This document shows positions 45,414 through 55,521 of a stretch of DNA of 64,000 nt, in pieces (position 1 is the first letter of the stretch; every line of letters begins with the position of its first letter). The DNA lies in contig NZ_MCZZ01000141.1 of NCBI RefSeq assembly GCF_002875705.1, positions 1 through 64,000 of the forward strand. The letters run 5' to 3'. Under the pieces are notes generated by a model. The model was given only the letters and a program-made list of their open reading frames with translations. It did no database searches and had not been told where the DNA came from. Both the position numbers and the translations under genes were made by a program. Origin of the DNA: Vibrio sp. 10N.261.45.E2. GTDB taxonomy: Bacteria; Pseudomonadota; Gammaproteobacteria; Enterobacterales; Vibrionaceae.

Positions 45414-47795
45414 TTAGCGTTGTGCTGCGCGTTGGCGATTCTTACCGTTACTCGCAGGTTTACCACCTTGGCCATTACTCGCTTTGTTGCGGTTTGGCTT
45501 GCCGTTTCCGCCGCCATTACCTTGCGACTGGTGACCTCCAGGACCTTTCTTAATGAAGCCTGTCGCTGGTTTGCGAGAATTGCCATTACCGCCACCGTTT
45601 TGCTTTCCGTTACCTTGGCCAGCGCCACCTTGATTGCCGTTACCACCAGATTTCTTACCTGAGTGGTTACGTGGTTTCTCGCCGCCCAACCCTGGTTGAG
45701 ATTTGCTGTGCTTAGTCGCAAAGCGCTGTGAGCCGTGACGACCTGACTTACGACGTTGTGCAGGTGTTTGTGCATCAAAGTCTTCTGCGGGTACTAGGCA
45801 GTTTGCCTTGTCGCCAATTAAGTGTTGTTTGCCCATGCTGATCAGCGCTTCACGGATGATCTTCCAGTTCTCAGGATCGTGGTAACGAAGTAGTGCTTTG
45901 TGCAGACGACGCTGACGATCACCTTTAGGTACAGGAACATCTTCGCGCTTCTTATATTTCACGCGTTTCAGAGGGTTAGTCTCTGAGTAGTACATCGACG
46001 TTGCATTACACATCGGTGATGGGTAGAAGTTCTGTACTTGGTCACACTCGTAGTTGTGCTTTTTAAGCCACATTGCAAGGTTAAGCATGTCTTCATCTTC
46101 TGTACCTGGGTGAGCCGAGATGAAGTAAGGAATTAGGTACTGCTTCTTGCCGGCTTCAGCGCTGTACTTTTCGAACATCTCTTTGAAACGATCGTAAGTG
46201 CCCATACCCGGTTTCATCATCAGGTCCAGTGGGCCTTTTTCAGTATGCTCTGGCGCAATCTTCAAGTAACCACCCACGTGATGAGTTACAAGCTCACGCA
46301 CGTATTCTGGAGATTCAATCGCTAAGTCGTAACGAACACCAGAAGCGATCATGATCTTCTTGACGCCCGGTACTTTTCTCGCAGAGCGGTACAGGTCGAT
46401 GGTGTGTTTGTGGTCTGTGTTTAGCTTTTCACAGATTTTTGGGAACACACATGATGGACGACGACAGTTCACTTCTGCTTTAGGATCTGAACAACCTAAA
46501 CGGAACATGTTCGCCGTAGGCCCACCCAAGTCAGAAATAGTTCCGGTAAAGCCAGGTACTTTATCTTTGATGTCTTCAATCTCGTCCAAGATAGATTCTT
46601 TTGAACGGTTCTGAATGATGCGGCCTTCGTGTTCTGTGATTGAACAGAAAGAACAACCACCAAAACAACCGCGCATGATGTTAACCGAGGTTTTGATCAT
46701 GTCGTATGCCGGGATTTTCGCTTTGCCGTACATTGGGTGCGGAACACGCTTGTAAGCAAGGCCAAACACATAGTCCATTTCTTCTGTCGTTAGTGGAATT
46801 GGTGCTTGGTTAACCCAAAGCTCGCGATCACCGTGACGTTGAATCAGAGCACGACCTGAGTACGGGTTTGTCTCTAGGTGCAGAATACGGCTAGCGTGAG
46901 CGTAAAGAATACGGTCATTGTTTAGCTTTTCGTAACCTGGGATTCGAACTGCTGTTGTTTTTGCATCGTGACGAGACGGACGAATCGTAATTGGCTGCGC
47001 TTTTGGTTCTTCATCTTTTTTGGTATCGCATTGCGTTTCAACTTCGTACGGGTTTACCGGCACGTACGCTTTGTTCGGCTTTTCGATACGAGAAGAGTCA
47101 ATGATCTTGAAGCCTTCAGGGGCAGCAGGCAGGTTGATAGCTGTACCGCGAATGTTAGTCAGCGTAGACATGTCTTCGCCGTCAGCAATACGGTGTGCTA
47201 CTTCAACCAGTGCACGTTCAGCATTACCAAAAAGAAGGATGTCAGCTTTTGCATCAAACAATACCGAGCGACGAACTTTATCCGACCAGTAGTCGTAGTG
47301 AGCCACACGACGCAAGCTCGCTTCAATACCACCAAGCACGATTGGCGTACCTTTGTAGGCTTCACGACAACGTTGAGAATAAACCAGAGTTGCACGGTCT
47401 GGGCGTTTGCCACCTTCATTGTTAGGTGTGTAAGCATCATCGTGACGTAATTTGCGATCAGAGGTGTAGCGGTTGATCATGGAGTCCATGTTACCCGCAG
47501 TGATACCGAAAAATAGGTTAGGTTTGCCTAGCTTCATGAAGGCGTCTTTATTGTCCCACTTAGGTTGAGCAATAATGCCCACGCGGAAACCTTGAGCTTC
47601 AAGCAAACGGCCAATGATAGCCATACCAAAGCTCGGGTGATCGACATACGCGTCACCAGTTACAATAATAATGTCACAGCTATCCCATCCAAGAGCATCC
47701 ATCTCCTTTCTACTGGTAGGCAAAAAGGGTGCAGTTCCGTAGCACTCGGCCCAGTATTTTTTGTGTTCATGAATAGGAGTGATATCGCTGTACAT
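45414..47795 (-). CDS. ygiQ: YgiQ-family radical SAM protein
   Basis: 793 aa from ATG 47795 (AGAGGT upstream; the longer frame to 47930 reads as non-coding). The N-terminus is '[26 protein letters not shown]', typical of YgiQ. The iron-sulfur/SAM cysteines are Cys377, Cys381 and Cys384 in '[12 protein letters not shown]'. The C-terminal ~120 residues are a low-complexity Gly/Asn/Lys-rich tail. The family is conserved and its substrate is unknown. Confidence 0.93.
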   Translation of the reverse strand: MYSDITPIHEHKKYWAECYGTAPFLPTSRKEMDALGWDSCDIIIVTGDAYVDHPSFGMAIIGRLLEAQGFRVGIIAQPKWDNKDAFMKLGKPNLFFGITAGNMDSMINRYTSDRKLRHDDAYTPNNEGGKRPDRATLVYSQRCREAYKGTPIVLGGIEASLRRVAHYDYWSDKVRRSVLFDAKADILLFGNAERALVEVAHRIADGEDMSTLTNIRGTAINLPAAPEGFKIIDSSRIEKPNKAYVPVNPYEVETQCDTKKDEEPKAQPITIRPSRHDAKTTAVRIPGYEKLNNDRILYAHASRILHLETNPYSGRALIQRHGDRELWVNQAPIPLTTEEMDYVFGLAYKRVPHPMYGKAKIPAYDMIKTSVNIMRGCFGGCSFCSITEHEGRIIQNRSKESILDEIEDIKDKVPGFTGTISDLGGPTANMFRLGCSDPKAEVNCRRPSCVFPKICEKLNTDHKHTIDLYRSARKVPGVKKIMIASGVRYDLAIESPEYVRELVTHHVGGYLKIAPEHTEKGPLDLMMKPGMGTYDRFKEMFEKYSAEAGKKQYLIPYFISAHPGTEDEDMLNLAMWLKKHNYECDQVQNFYPSPMCNATSMYYSETNPLKRVKYKKREDVPVPKGDRQRRLHKALLRYHDPENWKIIREALISMGKQHLIGDKANCLVPAEDFDAQTPAQRRKSGRHGSQRFATKHSKSQPGLGGEKPRNHSGKKSGGNGNQGGAGQGNGKQNGGGNGNSRKPATGFIKKGPGGHQSQGNGGGNGKPNRNKASNGQGGKPASNGKNRQRAAQR

Positions 47796-48032
47796 ATTTC
47801 GACCTCTGATTTTTGAGGCGGGAATTATAGCGGCATGCGCCCTGACTAGCCAGTAGAACATGCCCCTGTTAGTTCTGGTGTCTTTCATCACTTTGTTGAT
47901 AAATACAACAAAAGAGCCATACAACAGCATAGTTGAAGGCTTGAATAACGTCGCTAATTTATGATTTTGATTAGTGTTCGCAGCAGTTTTTGATATTATT
48001 CGCGAAAATAAGTCTTAAGAAGTAGATCCACA

Positions 48033-48713
48033 ATGGTCGAAACGTTACTAACACAATTTGCTCCGATGCTTTTGGGAGCCCAACTGATCTTAACTCTCAT
48101 CTTGGTGAAAGGGGATATTTGTCCGGGACAACGTGGTCGTATCCACAAAATGTTACCTGCAATCGGCGTGCTGTGGCTGGCCATAGCTTCAGTAAAAATT
48201 GAAGCTTTTCTTGTCGTGTTCGCTATCTTTTATTTCTATTCTCAAGTTCAAACCAAGAAGACTCGTGATTCTGGCCCTATCTGGGTGATGTATCTTGCTT
48301 GCGGTTTAGCGCTGTCATACGTTGCAATTCAAGCGACTGAGCAAGCAACCACAGTCGGCATCATTACGACTCTGCTGTTGGTCGTATTGTTAGGTGCTGC
48401 GTTTGGTCATTTACTGCTGACGATCGCAAGAACGCGTTTGCAAGCTTTCCACCGTGTTTTGCCAGTGGTGGGTGTATTGGCGGGTATGCTAGTGGTTTTG
48501 GCGACGGTGGTGAGTGTTTATTCCCTTTCTGAAGCTCAACTAGAACCCGTGATTTCGACGCTGCTGTTCAGCTTTGCGTTGCTAATTTCATCTATCGTGG
48601 TGTGGTGCTGGCATCTACTGTTTGTTAAAACCCCTGAAAAGCTTCAGCTGACGATTTCGTTGTTGATGTTATTGGCGGCTGCTGTTGGTTTAACGCCAGT
48701 TTGGGCACTTTAG
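48033..48713 (+). CDS. Multi-pass membrane protein of unknown function
   Basis: 226 aa with about seven hydrophobic helices and short loops (e.g. 'FAPMLLGAQLILTLILV', 'ATTVGIITTLLLVVLLGAAFGHLLLTIA'). It has no catalytic motif I recognise. It is divergent from ygiQ with a 237-bp spacer. A conserved Vibrio hypothetical at best. Confidence 0.75.
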   Translation: MVETLLTQFAPMLLGAQLILTLILVKGDICPGQRGRIHKMLPAIGVLWLAIASVKIEAFLVVFAIFYFYSQVQTKKTRDSGPIWVMYLACGLALSYVAIQATEQATTVGIITTLLLVVLLGAAFGHLLLTIARTRLQAFHRVLPVVGVLAGMLVVLATVVSVYSLSEAQLEPVISTLLFSFALLISSIVVWCWHLLFVKTPEKLQLTISLLMLLAAAVGLTPVWAL

Positions 48714-48828
48714 TCACGCACTTTCATTAATCACGTATTCTCTTTAAGAAGTGTGATCAGTTTTTTAGCATGGCGTTGGTAAGCGTTCTAAACTTAAATC
48801 TAGTCGGTGTGTTCGTAAGGAGTACGAG

Positions 48829-49029
48829 ATGGATTTAAGCAACGTCAAAGGTTTCGATAGCATTATTTTGCTGGGAATCGTGAATGAAAAACTTCGCCTA
48901 GAGTGCGATAGCTTTGAAGAGCTGATTAGTATGTATGAAATGGATATAGAAAGTGTCGTTGGCAAGCTCGATATGCTTGGCTATCAATACGACCCACTGA
49001 CTAACCAGTTTAAGTCTTATCCAAGATAG
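48829..49029 (+). CDS. DUF4250-like small protein
   Basis: 66 aa: 'IILLGIVNEKLRLECDSFEELISMYEMDIESVVGKLDMLGYQYD' matches the short helical DUF4250 pattern of a start, a helix pair and a YxYD turn. AAGGAG lies upstream of ATG 48829. A strong terminator follows. Function unknown. Confidence 0.75.
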   Translation: MDLSNVKGFDSIILLGIVNEKLRLECDSFEELISMYEMDIESVVGKLDMLGYQYDPLTNQFKSYPR

Positions 49030-49077
49030 TCTATTTTCGCGAATCAACAGATATCGACAATCATCGGTACTGAAACT

Positions 49078-49108
49078 AAAAAGTCACAGATTATCTGTGA
49101 CTTTTTTT
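49078..49108. terminator. Terminator after DUF4250 gene
   Basis: A 13-bp perfect stem AAAAAGTCACAGA/TCTGTGACTTTTT, followed by more T. Also suited to the convergent metR transcript. Confidence 0.93.
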
Positions 49109-49166
49109 GTTTCTGGCGTTTGTCTTTTGTGCTTTGTATAAGCAGAGTGACTGACGACAACTATCG

Positions 49167-50078
49167 TTAAACGACCTCAATGCCATCAAGGTGACTCTTA
49201 CTTTGCTGCCTTGCTGTACTAAAGAAAGCTTGCAGGTAACGTTTATCTTTTTCTGAGTTTCTTACCGCTGCAAATAGCCTTCTTGAAAGCCCTTTACCTA
49301 GTGGCTTGCTGGCTATCAAACCTTGTCTTGAAAACTCACTGATCGCCCAGTTTGGTAATGCCGCGACCCCTAAACCCGCCGATACCATTTGCACCAACAT
49401 CAAGGTGTTGTCTGCTTGCTTCCACTTCTTAGGTTCTACACCTGCAGGTTGCAAAAAGTGCTTCACGACATCTAAACGCTGTTTTTGAACTGGATAGGAG
49501 AGCATGGTGAGATCGCTAAGATCTTGCGGTTCAATACTTGTTTTTTCTGCTAAAGGTGAGTTGATTGCCGTGATCAAACGCATCTCGAAATCAAAGAGTG
49601 GCTCATAGTGAACTTCAGAACGAGGCTGTATGTCAGAGGTAATCACTAAGTCGAGCTCACCCGCCATTAGCGCAGGCAGCGGCTCAAAACCAAACCCTGA
49701 TGAGAAATCTAGGGTCACGCTTGGCCAAGCGACTTGGTATTCCTTCAAAGCGGGCATTAGCCATTGGAAGCATGAGTGACACTCAATCGCCATGTGCAAT
49801 CGACCATTTACATCCTCTTTAAGGCTCGCGAGTTCGTTCTCAGCTTTGGCGACTCTTGGCTGAATCTCATCCGCGAGCTTAAGCAAGATCTCACCCTCAG
49901 AGGTGAATTTCACTGGCCTAGTTTTACGCAGGAAAAGCTGACCACCAATACGTGCCTCAAGGTCTTTCAACTGGTGAGAGAGTGCTGACTGAGTCAGGTG
50001 AAGAGAGGTTGCGGTAGCTGTTAGCGAGCCGCTGTCTCTCAAAGTAGTCAATGTTCGAAGGTGTTTAAGCTCTATCAT
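49167..50078 (-). CDS. metR: LysR-type regulator MetR
   Basis: 303 aa. Typical MetR N-terminus 'MIELKHLRTLTTLRDSGSLTATATSLHLTQSALSHQLKDLEARIG', followed by 'LFLRKTRPVKFTSEG' and the effector domain 'HMAIECHSCFQWLMPALKEYQ' as in MetR. It is divergent from metE, which it activates with homocysteine as co-effector. The intergenic region carries MetJ boxes near its start. Confidence 0.93.
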   Translation of the reverse strand: MIELKHLRTLTTLRDSGSLTATATSLHLTQSALSHQLKDLEARIGGQLFLRKTRPVKFTSEGEILLKLADEIQPRVAKAENELASLKEDVNGRLHMAIECHSCFQWLMPALKEYQVAWPSVTLDFSSGFGFEPLPALMAGELDLVITSDIQPRSEVHYEPLFDFEMRLITAINSPLAEKTSIEPQDLSDLTMLSYPVQKQRLDVVKHFLQPAGVEPKKWKQADNTLMLVQMVSAGLGVAALPNWAISEFSRQGLIASKPLGKGLSRRLFAAVRNSEKDKRYLQAFFSTARQQSKSHLDGIEVV

Positions 50079-50151
50079 GAGTTTTCCTCATATTCCCTAA
50101 GCCAATTCAATATTTCTTAATAATTACCCTACGGGGTTTTCTCTTACTTGT

Positions 50152-50175
50152 AAACGTCTAGATGTCCAGATGGAT
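50152..50175. promoter_or_regulatory. MetJ operator, three tandem met boxes (metR side)
   Basis: Consecutive 8-mers AAACGTCT, AGATGTCC and AGATGGAT match the met-box consensus AGACGTCT in 7, 6 and 4-5 positions respectively. MetJ with S-adenosylmethionine binds tandem boxes cooperatively. They lie about 75-100 bp before metR. Confidence 0.75.
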
Positions 50176-50272
50176 TTAATTGTTTCAACTTTAGATTGTT
50201 TAAGATGAATATTTTTAATAAACAAGATGAATATTTGGACGTTGTTCATCGAGCAGATTGGGTAGATAGTTT

Positions 50273-50288
50273 AGCCATCCAGACGCCT
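50273..50288. promoter_or_regulatory. MetJ operator, two tandem met boxes (metE side)
   Basis: AGCCATCC followed directly by AGACGCCT, the second matching the consensus in seven of eight positions. They lie 70-85 bp before metE. Confidence 0.65.
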
Positions 50289-50357
50289 TTGTGGAAGTGC
50301 AAAACATGACAGGCCGTTTGAACAGATACTAACAATTATTGAATAAGGAGCAGGTTC

Positions 50358-52727
50358 ATGACTACAACAACGCATATTCTTGGCTACCCACGCATCGGTG
50401 AAAAACGCGAACTGAAATTTACATTGGAGAAGTACTGGCGCGGCGAGATTGACCAATCTGAGCTTAAGCAGCTCGGCATCGAACTGAGAAATCGTAACTG
50501 GAATGTACAAGCTGACGCGAATCTAAGCTTTGCAACTGCGGGTGACTTCGCATGGTATGACCATGTATTAACAACGACTTTACTTTTAGGTCATGTGCCA
50601 AAACGTCACGCTGGTGGTAGCGAAGATGAAAAAACCTTCCCAGATTTAGATACTTTACTTCGCGTTGGTCGTGGACAATCTCAGACGCAAATTCAATCTC
50701 AAAAGCAGCCAACTTGCTGTGGCGGGAAACATGGTTCAGAAAGTGCCAAAGATGGTGCTGCAGCATCAGATATGACCAAGTGGTTCAACACCAATTACCA
50801 CTACATTGTTCCTGAGTTCAGCAAAAATGACTCTTTTGAAGTAAGTTGGCCACAACTGTTTGATGAAGTGAATGAAGCGATTAAAGCGGGGCATAACGTG
50901 AAGCCGGTTCTTCTAGGTCCTCTGTCTTACTTATATCTCGGCAAAGAAGTGGAAGAGGGCTTTGACCGCTTAACCTTACTTCCACGTTTGCTCACTGCTT
51001 ACCAAGCGATTCTGGCAAAACTTGCTAAGTTGGGTGTTGAGTGGGTGCAAATCGATGAGCCTATCCTTTCTCTGGAACTTGAATCTAAGTGGGCAGATTC
51101 ATTCAAATTGGCGTATCAAGTGATTCAAGGCGATGTAAAACTACTACTTACCACTTACTTTGATTCGGTAACGGACACGTTAGATAAAATTGTAGAACTG
51201 CCTGTCAACGGTCTACATATTGACTTAGCAGCAGCGCCGCAACAACTTGATGAAGTAGTGGATAAGTTGCCTGAAGAGTGGGTGCTTTCTGCGGGTGCAA
51301 TCAATGGGCGCAACGTTTGGCGAGCAGACTTGGCTACCCAGCTAGCTAAACTGCAACCGGTGAAGGAGAAGCTAGGCGATAAGCTGTGGGTGGCAAGTTC
51401 ATGTTCGCTGCTTCACAGCCCAGTAGATTTAGAGTTAGAAGATTCACTCAGTGAAGAGATGAAGAGCTGGTTTGCTTTTGCGAAACAGAAAGTCACGGAG
51501 GTGAGTTTATTGGGTGCGGCGCTAGACGGCGATCAAAATGCCATTTTAGCGTGTGAAACGTATAGCCAGCCGATTGTTGCCCGTAAGAGTGCGACTCACG
51601 TAAACAAGCCGCAAGTTCAAGCTCGTATTAACACCATTACCAAAGCGTTAACGGAGCGCAGTGCACCTTACGCGGAGCGTGCCGCGCATCAGTCTGAAGT
51701 GTTAGGTTTACCGTTATTGCCAACCACTACCATTGGTTCGTTCCCACAAACTGGAGAAATCCGTGTTCAGCGCAGCGCTTATCGCAGTGGGAAATTGAGT
51801 GAAGCGGAATACACGACTGCATTAAAAGGCCATATCGCTGATGCCGTTAAGCGTCAGGAAGCACTTGATTTAGACGTGTTGGTTCATGGTGAGGCGGAAC
51901 GTAACGACATGGTCGAGTACTTTGCAGAAAACCTAGCAGGCTTTCAGACCACCAAATTTGGTTGGGTGCAAAGTTACGGCTCTCGCTGTGTGAAACCGGC
52001 GATTGTGGTCGCGGACATTGAGCGTGAAAAACCGATGACGGTGGAGTGGTCGACCTACGCCCAATCTCTAACTTCAAAGCAGATGAAAGGTATGCTAACT
52101 GGGCCTGTTACCATCTTATGTTGGACATTCCCACGTGAAGACATTTCGCGTAAAGAGATCACTAACCAATTGGCGTTTGCTCTGAGAGATGAGGTGTCTG
52201 ATCTGCAAGACGCAGGCATCAACATTATTCAAATTGATGAACCTGCCATTCGTGAAGGTTTGCCGCTGAAAAAACGTGACCACACAGAATACCTAGAGTG
52301 GGCAGTCGATGCCTTTAAGATCTCGGCGGCGAGTGCTAAACCAGAAACTCAGATCCATACCCATATGTGTTACAGCGAGTTCAACGAAATCCTTGAGTCA
52401 GTGGCCGCATTAGACGCTGATGTGATTACTATTGAGACGTCTCGCTCGAACATGGAATTGCTAAAAGCGTTTGAAGAGTTCAACTACCCGAATGCGATTG
52501 GACCTGGTGTTTATGATATTCACTCACCAAACATCCCTTCACAAGAGTGGATCGTTGATTTACTTAAGAAAGCGGCAGAGAAAATTCCGGCAGAACGTTT
52601 ATGGGCAAACCCGGACTGTGGACTAAAAACGCGTAACTGGGCAGAGACAGAAGCGGCTCTAACCAACTTAGTTTCGGCGACTAAGGCACTGCGCAAAGAG
52701 TGGGAAGCTGCAGAAGCTCAAGCATAG
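50358..52727 (+). CDS. metE: Cobalamin-independent methionine synthase
   Basis: 789 aa. Both MetE barrels are present: N-terminal '[24 protein letters not shown]' and C-terminal '[11 protein letters not shown]'. Zinc ligands are seen at His669 and Cys671 (THMCYSE), with Cys754 in 'NPDCGLKTR'. It transfers a methyl group from 5-methyltetrahydrofolate polyglutamate to homocysteine. It is longer than the usual ~755 aa because of an insertion around 108-140 that is Gln/Ser-rich and carries CCGGKHG (Cys120, Cys121). AAGGAG precedes the ATG. Confidence 0.96.
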   Translation: MTTTTHILGYPRIGEKRELKFTLEKYWRGEIDQSELKQLGIELRNRNWNVQADANLSFATAGDFAWYDHVLTTTLLLGHVPKRHAGGSEDEKTFPDLDTLLRVGRGQSQTQIQSQKQPTCCGGKHGSESAKDGAAASDMTKWFNTNYHYIVPEFSKNDSFEVSWPQLFDEVNEAIKAGHNVKPVLLGPLSYLYLGKEVEEGFDRLTLLPRLLTAYQAILAKLAKLGVEWVQIDEPILSLELESKWADSFKLAYQVIQGDVKLLLTTYFDSVTDTLDKIVELPVNGLHIDLAAAPQQLDEVVDKLPEEWVLSAGAINGRNVWRADLATQLAKLQPVKEKLGDKLWVASSCSLLHSPVDLELEDSLSEEMKSWFAFAKQKVTEVSLLGAALDGDQNAILACETYSQPIVARKSATHVNKPQVQARINTITKALTERSAPYAERAAHQSEVLGLPLLPTTTIGSFPQTGEIRVQRSAYRSGKLSEAEYTTALKGHIADAVKRQEALDLDVLVHGEAERNDMVEYFAENLAGFQTTKFGWVQSYGSRCVKPAIVVADIEREKPMTVEWSTYAQSLTSKQMKGMLTGPVTILCWTFPREDISRKEITNQLAFALRDEVSDLQDAGINIIQIDEPAIREGLPLKKRDHTEYLEWAVDAFKISAASAKPETQIHTHMCYSEFNEILESVAALDADVITIETSRSNMELLKAFEEFNYPNAIGPGVYDIHSPNIPSQEWIVDLLKKAAEKIPAERLWANPDCGLKTRNWAETEAALTNLVSATKALRKEWEAAEAQA

Positions 52728-52758
52728 CTAAAATTAAGGTTTGATTACTCCAAAAACA

Positions 52759-52790
52759 AAGGCCTCGCAAATGCGAGGCCTTCTAGTTTT
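52759..52790. terminator. metE terminator
   Basis: An 11-bp stem AAGGCCTCGCA/TGCGAGGCCTT and downstream T-rich DNA, between convergent metE and the pilotin gene. Confidence 0.9.
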
Positions 52791-52811
52791 ATGTTTGTTC
52801 GAATCTCGAAT

Positions 52812-53207
52812 CTAGCTGCTGCTCTGGCATGTATCTTTGCTGATCAGCTTCTCAACCATCAATTGCCCGCGAGTGTTGCGAATCTTGATGTTGTAAGCCA
52901 AGCCCATGTCGAGGTTTGCTCTTACTTCAGAGTTGGTGCAGTAGCTATTCACACTCATATCTACAACTTGGTTTAAAGGCTTAGCACCTTTTGCGTCTTG
53001 GTTGTAGATCATCATGATTTCGATAACCGTGTTTTTTGCTAGCACGCGCATGACCGATAGTGGGCCATATTCAATCGGTAGGCCAGCAGATAAAACGCCT
53101 GCACGGTGCTGCGCCATCATCTCTAGCTGTCTTTGTTCGTCTTGCTCACTTGAAGCACAGCCTGCAAGCAGAGCTAAAGCCAGTGAGCCAATAATCCATT
53201 TTTTCAC
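52812..53207 (-). CDS. Type II secretion pilotin lipoprotein, AspS/GspS-beta-like
   Basis: 131 aa. Lipobox LLAGC (Cys17). A mature domain of about 110 residues with two later cysteines ('SVNSYCTNSEVRANLDMG' and 'ISKDTC') that could form the disulfide of GspS-beta/AspS pilotins. In Vibrio cholerae AspS (VC1703) is next to metE, the same place as here. Pilotins carry the secretin GspD to the outer membrane. The call rests on size, cysteines and synteny. Confidence 0.75.
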   Translation of the reverse strand: MKKWIIGSLALALLAGCASSEQDEQRQLEMMAQHRAGVLSAGLPIEYGPLSVMRVLAKNTVIEIMMIYNQDAKGAKPLNQVVDMSVNSYCTNSEVRANLDMGLAYNIKIRNTRGQLMVEKLISKDTCQSSS

Positions 53208-53208
53208 G

Positions 53209-53505
53209 TTAAAATACTTTCTTGAATGGTTTTACAATCACGTTTTGGTAAACGCCTGCGTCAATGTACGGGTCAGCGTCTGCCCATGCTTGAGCGTCTT
53301 CTAAAGAGTTAAATTCAGCAATGACAGTTGAACCTGTGAAGCCCGCTTCGCCCGGATTATCTGAGTCAATTGCTGGCATAGGACCTGCTGTTAACAGTCG
53401 GCCTTCATCGTGAAGTGTTTGTAGGCGTTCTAGATGTTGTGGGCGAACACTTAGGCGCTTTTCTAATGAATTTTCGACGTCTTGAGAAAAAATCACGTAC
53501 CACAT
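53209..53505 (-). CDS. yciI: YciI-family protein
   Basis: 98 aa with '[44 protein letters not shown]', the YciI ferredoxin-like fold with conserved His-Asp ('RPQHLERL', 'ADADPY'). Its biochemical role is uncertain. It lies 2 bp upstream of the pilotin gene on the same strand and is probably co-transcribed. Confidence 0.9.
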   Translation of the reverse strand: MWYVIFSQDVENSLEKRLSVRPQHLERLQTLHDEGRLLTAGPMPAIDSDNPGEAGFTGSTVIAEFNSLEDAQAWADADPYIDAGVYQNVIVKPFKKVF

Positions 53506-53633
53506 ATTGAGATATCCTTATTTTACTTCACTAAATTGGGGCATTTAAATTCGCTATCTTGCTAATTTACGCGAACTAATTGGTATTGGAAGGGCTAATG
53601 ATAAGAAATTGTGAATTGGTGCGAGAGAGTTGT

Positions 53634-53673
53634 ATGGTCTTTAGCAATTTCATTTATATAAACTAAAGACCAT
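53634..53673 (-). terminator. Hairpin after yciA
   Basis: An 11-bp perfect stem (ATGGTCTTTAG/CTAAAGACCAT) with an 18-nt loop, at the end of the leftward yciA transcript. Confidence 0.55.
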
Positions 53674-53699
53674 CGATACAAAACGCTGACTAAAAAGTG

Positions 53700-54098
53700 T
53701 TATTTGTTGATTGGGCGAGGTTTACCACTTTCATCAACCGCAACGTAGTTGAATGTCGCGCCACATACCTTGTAGCGGTCGCCGATACCGTGATCAAGTA
53801 CAGGCTTAACCCATACTTCTAGGTCGATATTCATCGAGCTGCGGCCAATCTTAGTGCAGTCACCGTAAACACAAACAACATCCCCTACAGAAACCGGCTG
53901 TTTGAACTCGATACTCGATACGGAAACAGTGACTATCTTGCCGTTAGAGATCTCTTTTGCCAGTATGCCGCCGGCAAGGTCAAGTTGAGACATTATCCAA
54001 CCACCGAAAATCTGGCCTGCTGCGTTTGTATCAGAAGGCATCGCTAATGTGCGAAGAAGTAAAGAACCAATCGGGTTCAAAGTTGATTGAATAGTCAT
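53700..54098 (-). CDS. yciA: Acyl-CoA thioesterase YciA
   Basis: 132 aa hot-dog fold. 'LRTLAMPSDTNAAGQIFGGWIMSQLDLAGGILAKEI' contains the catalytic Asp of the YciA/BACH type. 'VSSIEFKQPVSVGDVVCVYGDC' follows. It hydrolyses acyl-CoA in the cytoplasm. Full length. Confidence 0.93.
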   Translation of the reverse strand: MTIQSTLNPIGSLLLRTLAMPSDTNAAGQIFGGWIMSQLDLAGGILAKEISNGKIVTVSVSSIEFKQPVSVGDVVCVYGDCTKIGRSSMNIDLEVWVKPVLDHGIGDRYKVCGATFNYVAVDESGKPRPINK

Positions 54099-54202
54099 TG
54101 TCGTACTCTTAATGGTATTGATTTTCTAAAAATTAAAATAGATGTGCTAACGAGACTCGCGGTGGTCGAGTTTTAACGTCTTCACCGAACACAAATAATA
54201 AG

Positions 54203-54231
54203 TGGCCAATGATCACGAGTATCATTGGCCA
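54203..54231 (-). terminator. Hairpin after yciB
   Basis: An 11-bp perfect stem TGGCCAATGAT/ATCATTGGCCA, 56 bp after the yciB stop. Transcribed leftward it is followed by TTATTATTTG. Confidence 0.7.
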
Positions 54232-54286
54232 ATCGCATATTGATAATAATTGTATCAAATAGGGTATGAGGACTCATCCCTAAGGG

Positions 54287-54853
54287 TTACTTCTCGTCGG
54301 TATTTTTATCCGTTAACTCTTTCTGCTGGTCTTTTGGCAAATGCTTATAGATGTATACACCGGTCAATAATGTGAATAACAAGGTAGCGATGAGTAAGCC
54401 AAACACCTTGAAGTTCACCCAAACATCCAACGGTAGGCTGAAAGCAACGTAAACGTTGAGAACGGCACACAGAGTAAAGAATAGAGTCCAAGCCCAGTTG
54501 ATCTTGCCCCATACCGCATCAGGCAGTGTGATCTCTTTACCTAACATCCCTTTGATCGCCGATTTGCCCATGATGTGACTGACCGTCAAACCAATCGCAA
54601 ACAATGCGTAAACGATGGTGACTTTCCATTTTATGAAATTGTCATCGTGCAAGAAGATGGTCATTCCACCAAATACAGCAACCATTAAAAACGTAATGAT
54701 CTGCATTTTTTCTACTTTTTTGTAGATGACGTATGTCAAAATAATTTGAATTGCAGATGCAACGATCAAAGCACCCGTTGCCGTATAGATGTCGTACATC
54801 TTATAAAGCGCAAAGAAAATAATGAGAGGAATGAAATCAAGAATTTGTTTCAT
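54287..54853 (-). CDS. yciB: Inner-membrane protein YciB (septation protein A)
   Basis: 188 aa with five membrane helices. Typical YciB N-terminus '[37 protein letters not shown]' and '[32 protein letters not shown]'. YciB is implicated in envelope integrity and cell division. Confidence 0.93.
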   Translation of the reverse strand: MKQILDFIPLIIFFALYKMYDIYTATGALIVASAIQIILTYVIYKKVEKMQIITFLMVAVFGGMTIFLHDDNFIKWKVTIVYALFAIGLTVSHIMGKSAIKGMLGKEITLPDAVWGKINWAWTLFFTLCAVLNVYVAFSLPLDVWVNFKVFGLLIATLLFTLLTGVYIYKHLPKDQQKELTDKNTDEK

Positions 54854-54986
54854 GAGACACTGACTATCCAGTTGGTTGAGTTGCTGACAGTCTAGCGAAA
54901 ACTGTCTCGATGCTAAATAGCCCGAGACAATTGGGTGCCAATTAATTCAATCTAACCGCTCATCGTGTTTGAAGGGTTTATGTAGG

Positions 54987-55235
54987 TTAACGCATTGATG
55001 AGGTTTGGTAGCGAGGTATTAGCTTCTTGATGTCTTCAAGATAACCTTCGCTTTTCAGACTGTCTAAGGTGTTTTCGAGTTCCTGTTCGCTCATAGCAAA
55101 ACACGTCGATTTTCCAGTCGTTAAGTCCAAGTACTCGTGATATTCACGTTCTGTGAAGTGGCCAATTCTGTCCATTAATAGAGTTTTAATTCCATGGTGA
55201 ATCAAGCCGTAATACGTATGTCTTTGTAAGGTCAT
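54987..55235 (-). CDS. Conserved hypothetical protein (82 aa)
   Basis: 82 aa, starting MTLQRHTYYGLIHHGIKTLLMDRIG, with a Tyr/His-rich N-terminal helix and two later helices ('SEQELENTLDSLKSEGYLEDIKKL'). A GGAGG site precedes the ATG (in the complement of 55235-55250). No family recognised. Confidence 0.7.
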   Translation of the reverse strand: MTLQRHTYYGLIHHGIKTLLMDRIGHFTEREYHEYLDLTTGKSTCFAMSEQELENTLDSLKSEGYLEDIKKLIPRYQTSSMR

Positions 55236-55444
55236 AGCCTATCCTCCGTGACAAGCTGCAGCGAAAATAATGCAACCTGCTGTATATTGGTTGGGTTATC
55301 TATGACAAAGCAATTCGAATGCCATTTTATCCAATTGAACAGAACAAGTTTCCTACAAAATAGAATTGAATTTCTTTTCAAATAGTTAAAGGGAGGTGCG
55401 TTCTATTCTATGACAGCCAATACGTCACAGAGATAAAATAGTTT

Positions 55445-55474
55445 CATTTTGAGAATGTTGAAATTCTCAAAATG
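55445..55474. terminator. Hairpin after LysR gene
   Basis: A 12-bp perfect stem CATTTTGAGAAT/ATTCTCAAAATG with a 6-nt loop. It lies 48 bp after the LysR stop on the leftward strand. Confidence 0.55.
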
Positions 55475-55521
55475 ACGCTCGACTATCGCTTATAGTACGT
55501 GCCTATCAATGGTGAATGCCG

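Noticed and set aside
45318..45778. Open frames on both strands over the ygiQ tail
   Set aside because: They are shadows of the repetitive Gly/Asn/Lys codons of the YgiQ C-terminus.
47796..47930. Longer N-terminus for YgiQ
   Set aside because: Family proteins start MYSDIT or similar and a ribosome site precedes ATG 47795.
50200..50235. Direct repeat AAGATGAATATTT upstream of metE as MetR site
   Set aside because: It does not match TGAA-N5-TTCA, so I could not support it as a MetR site.
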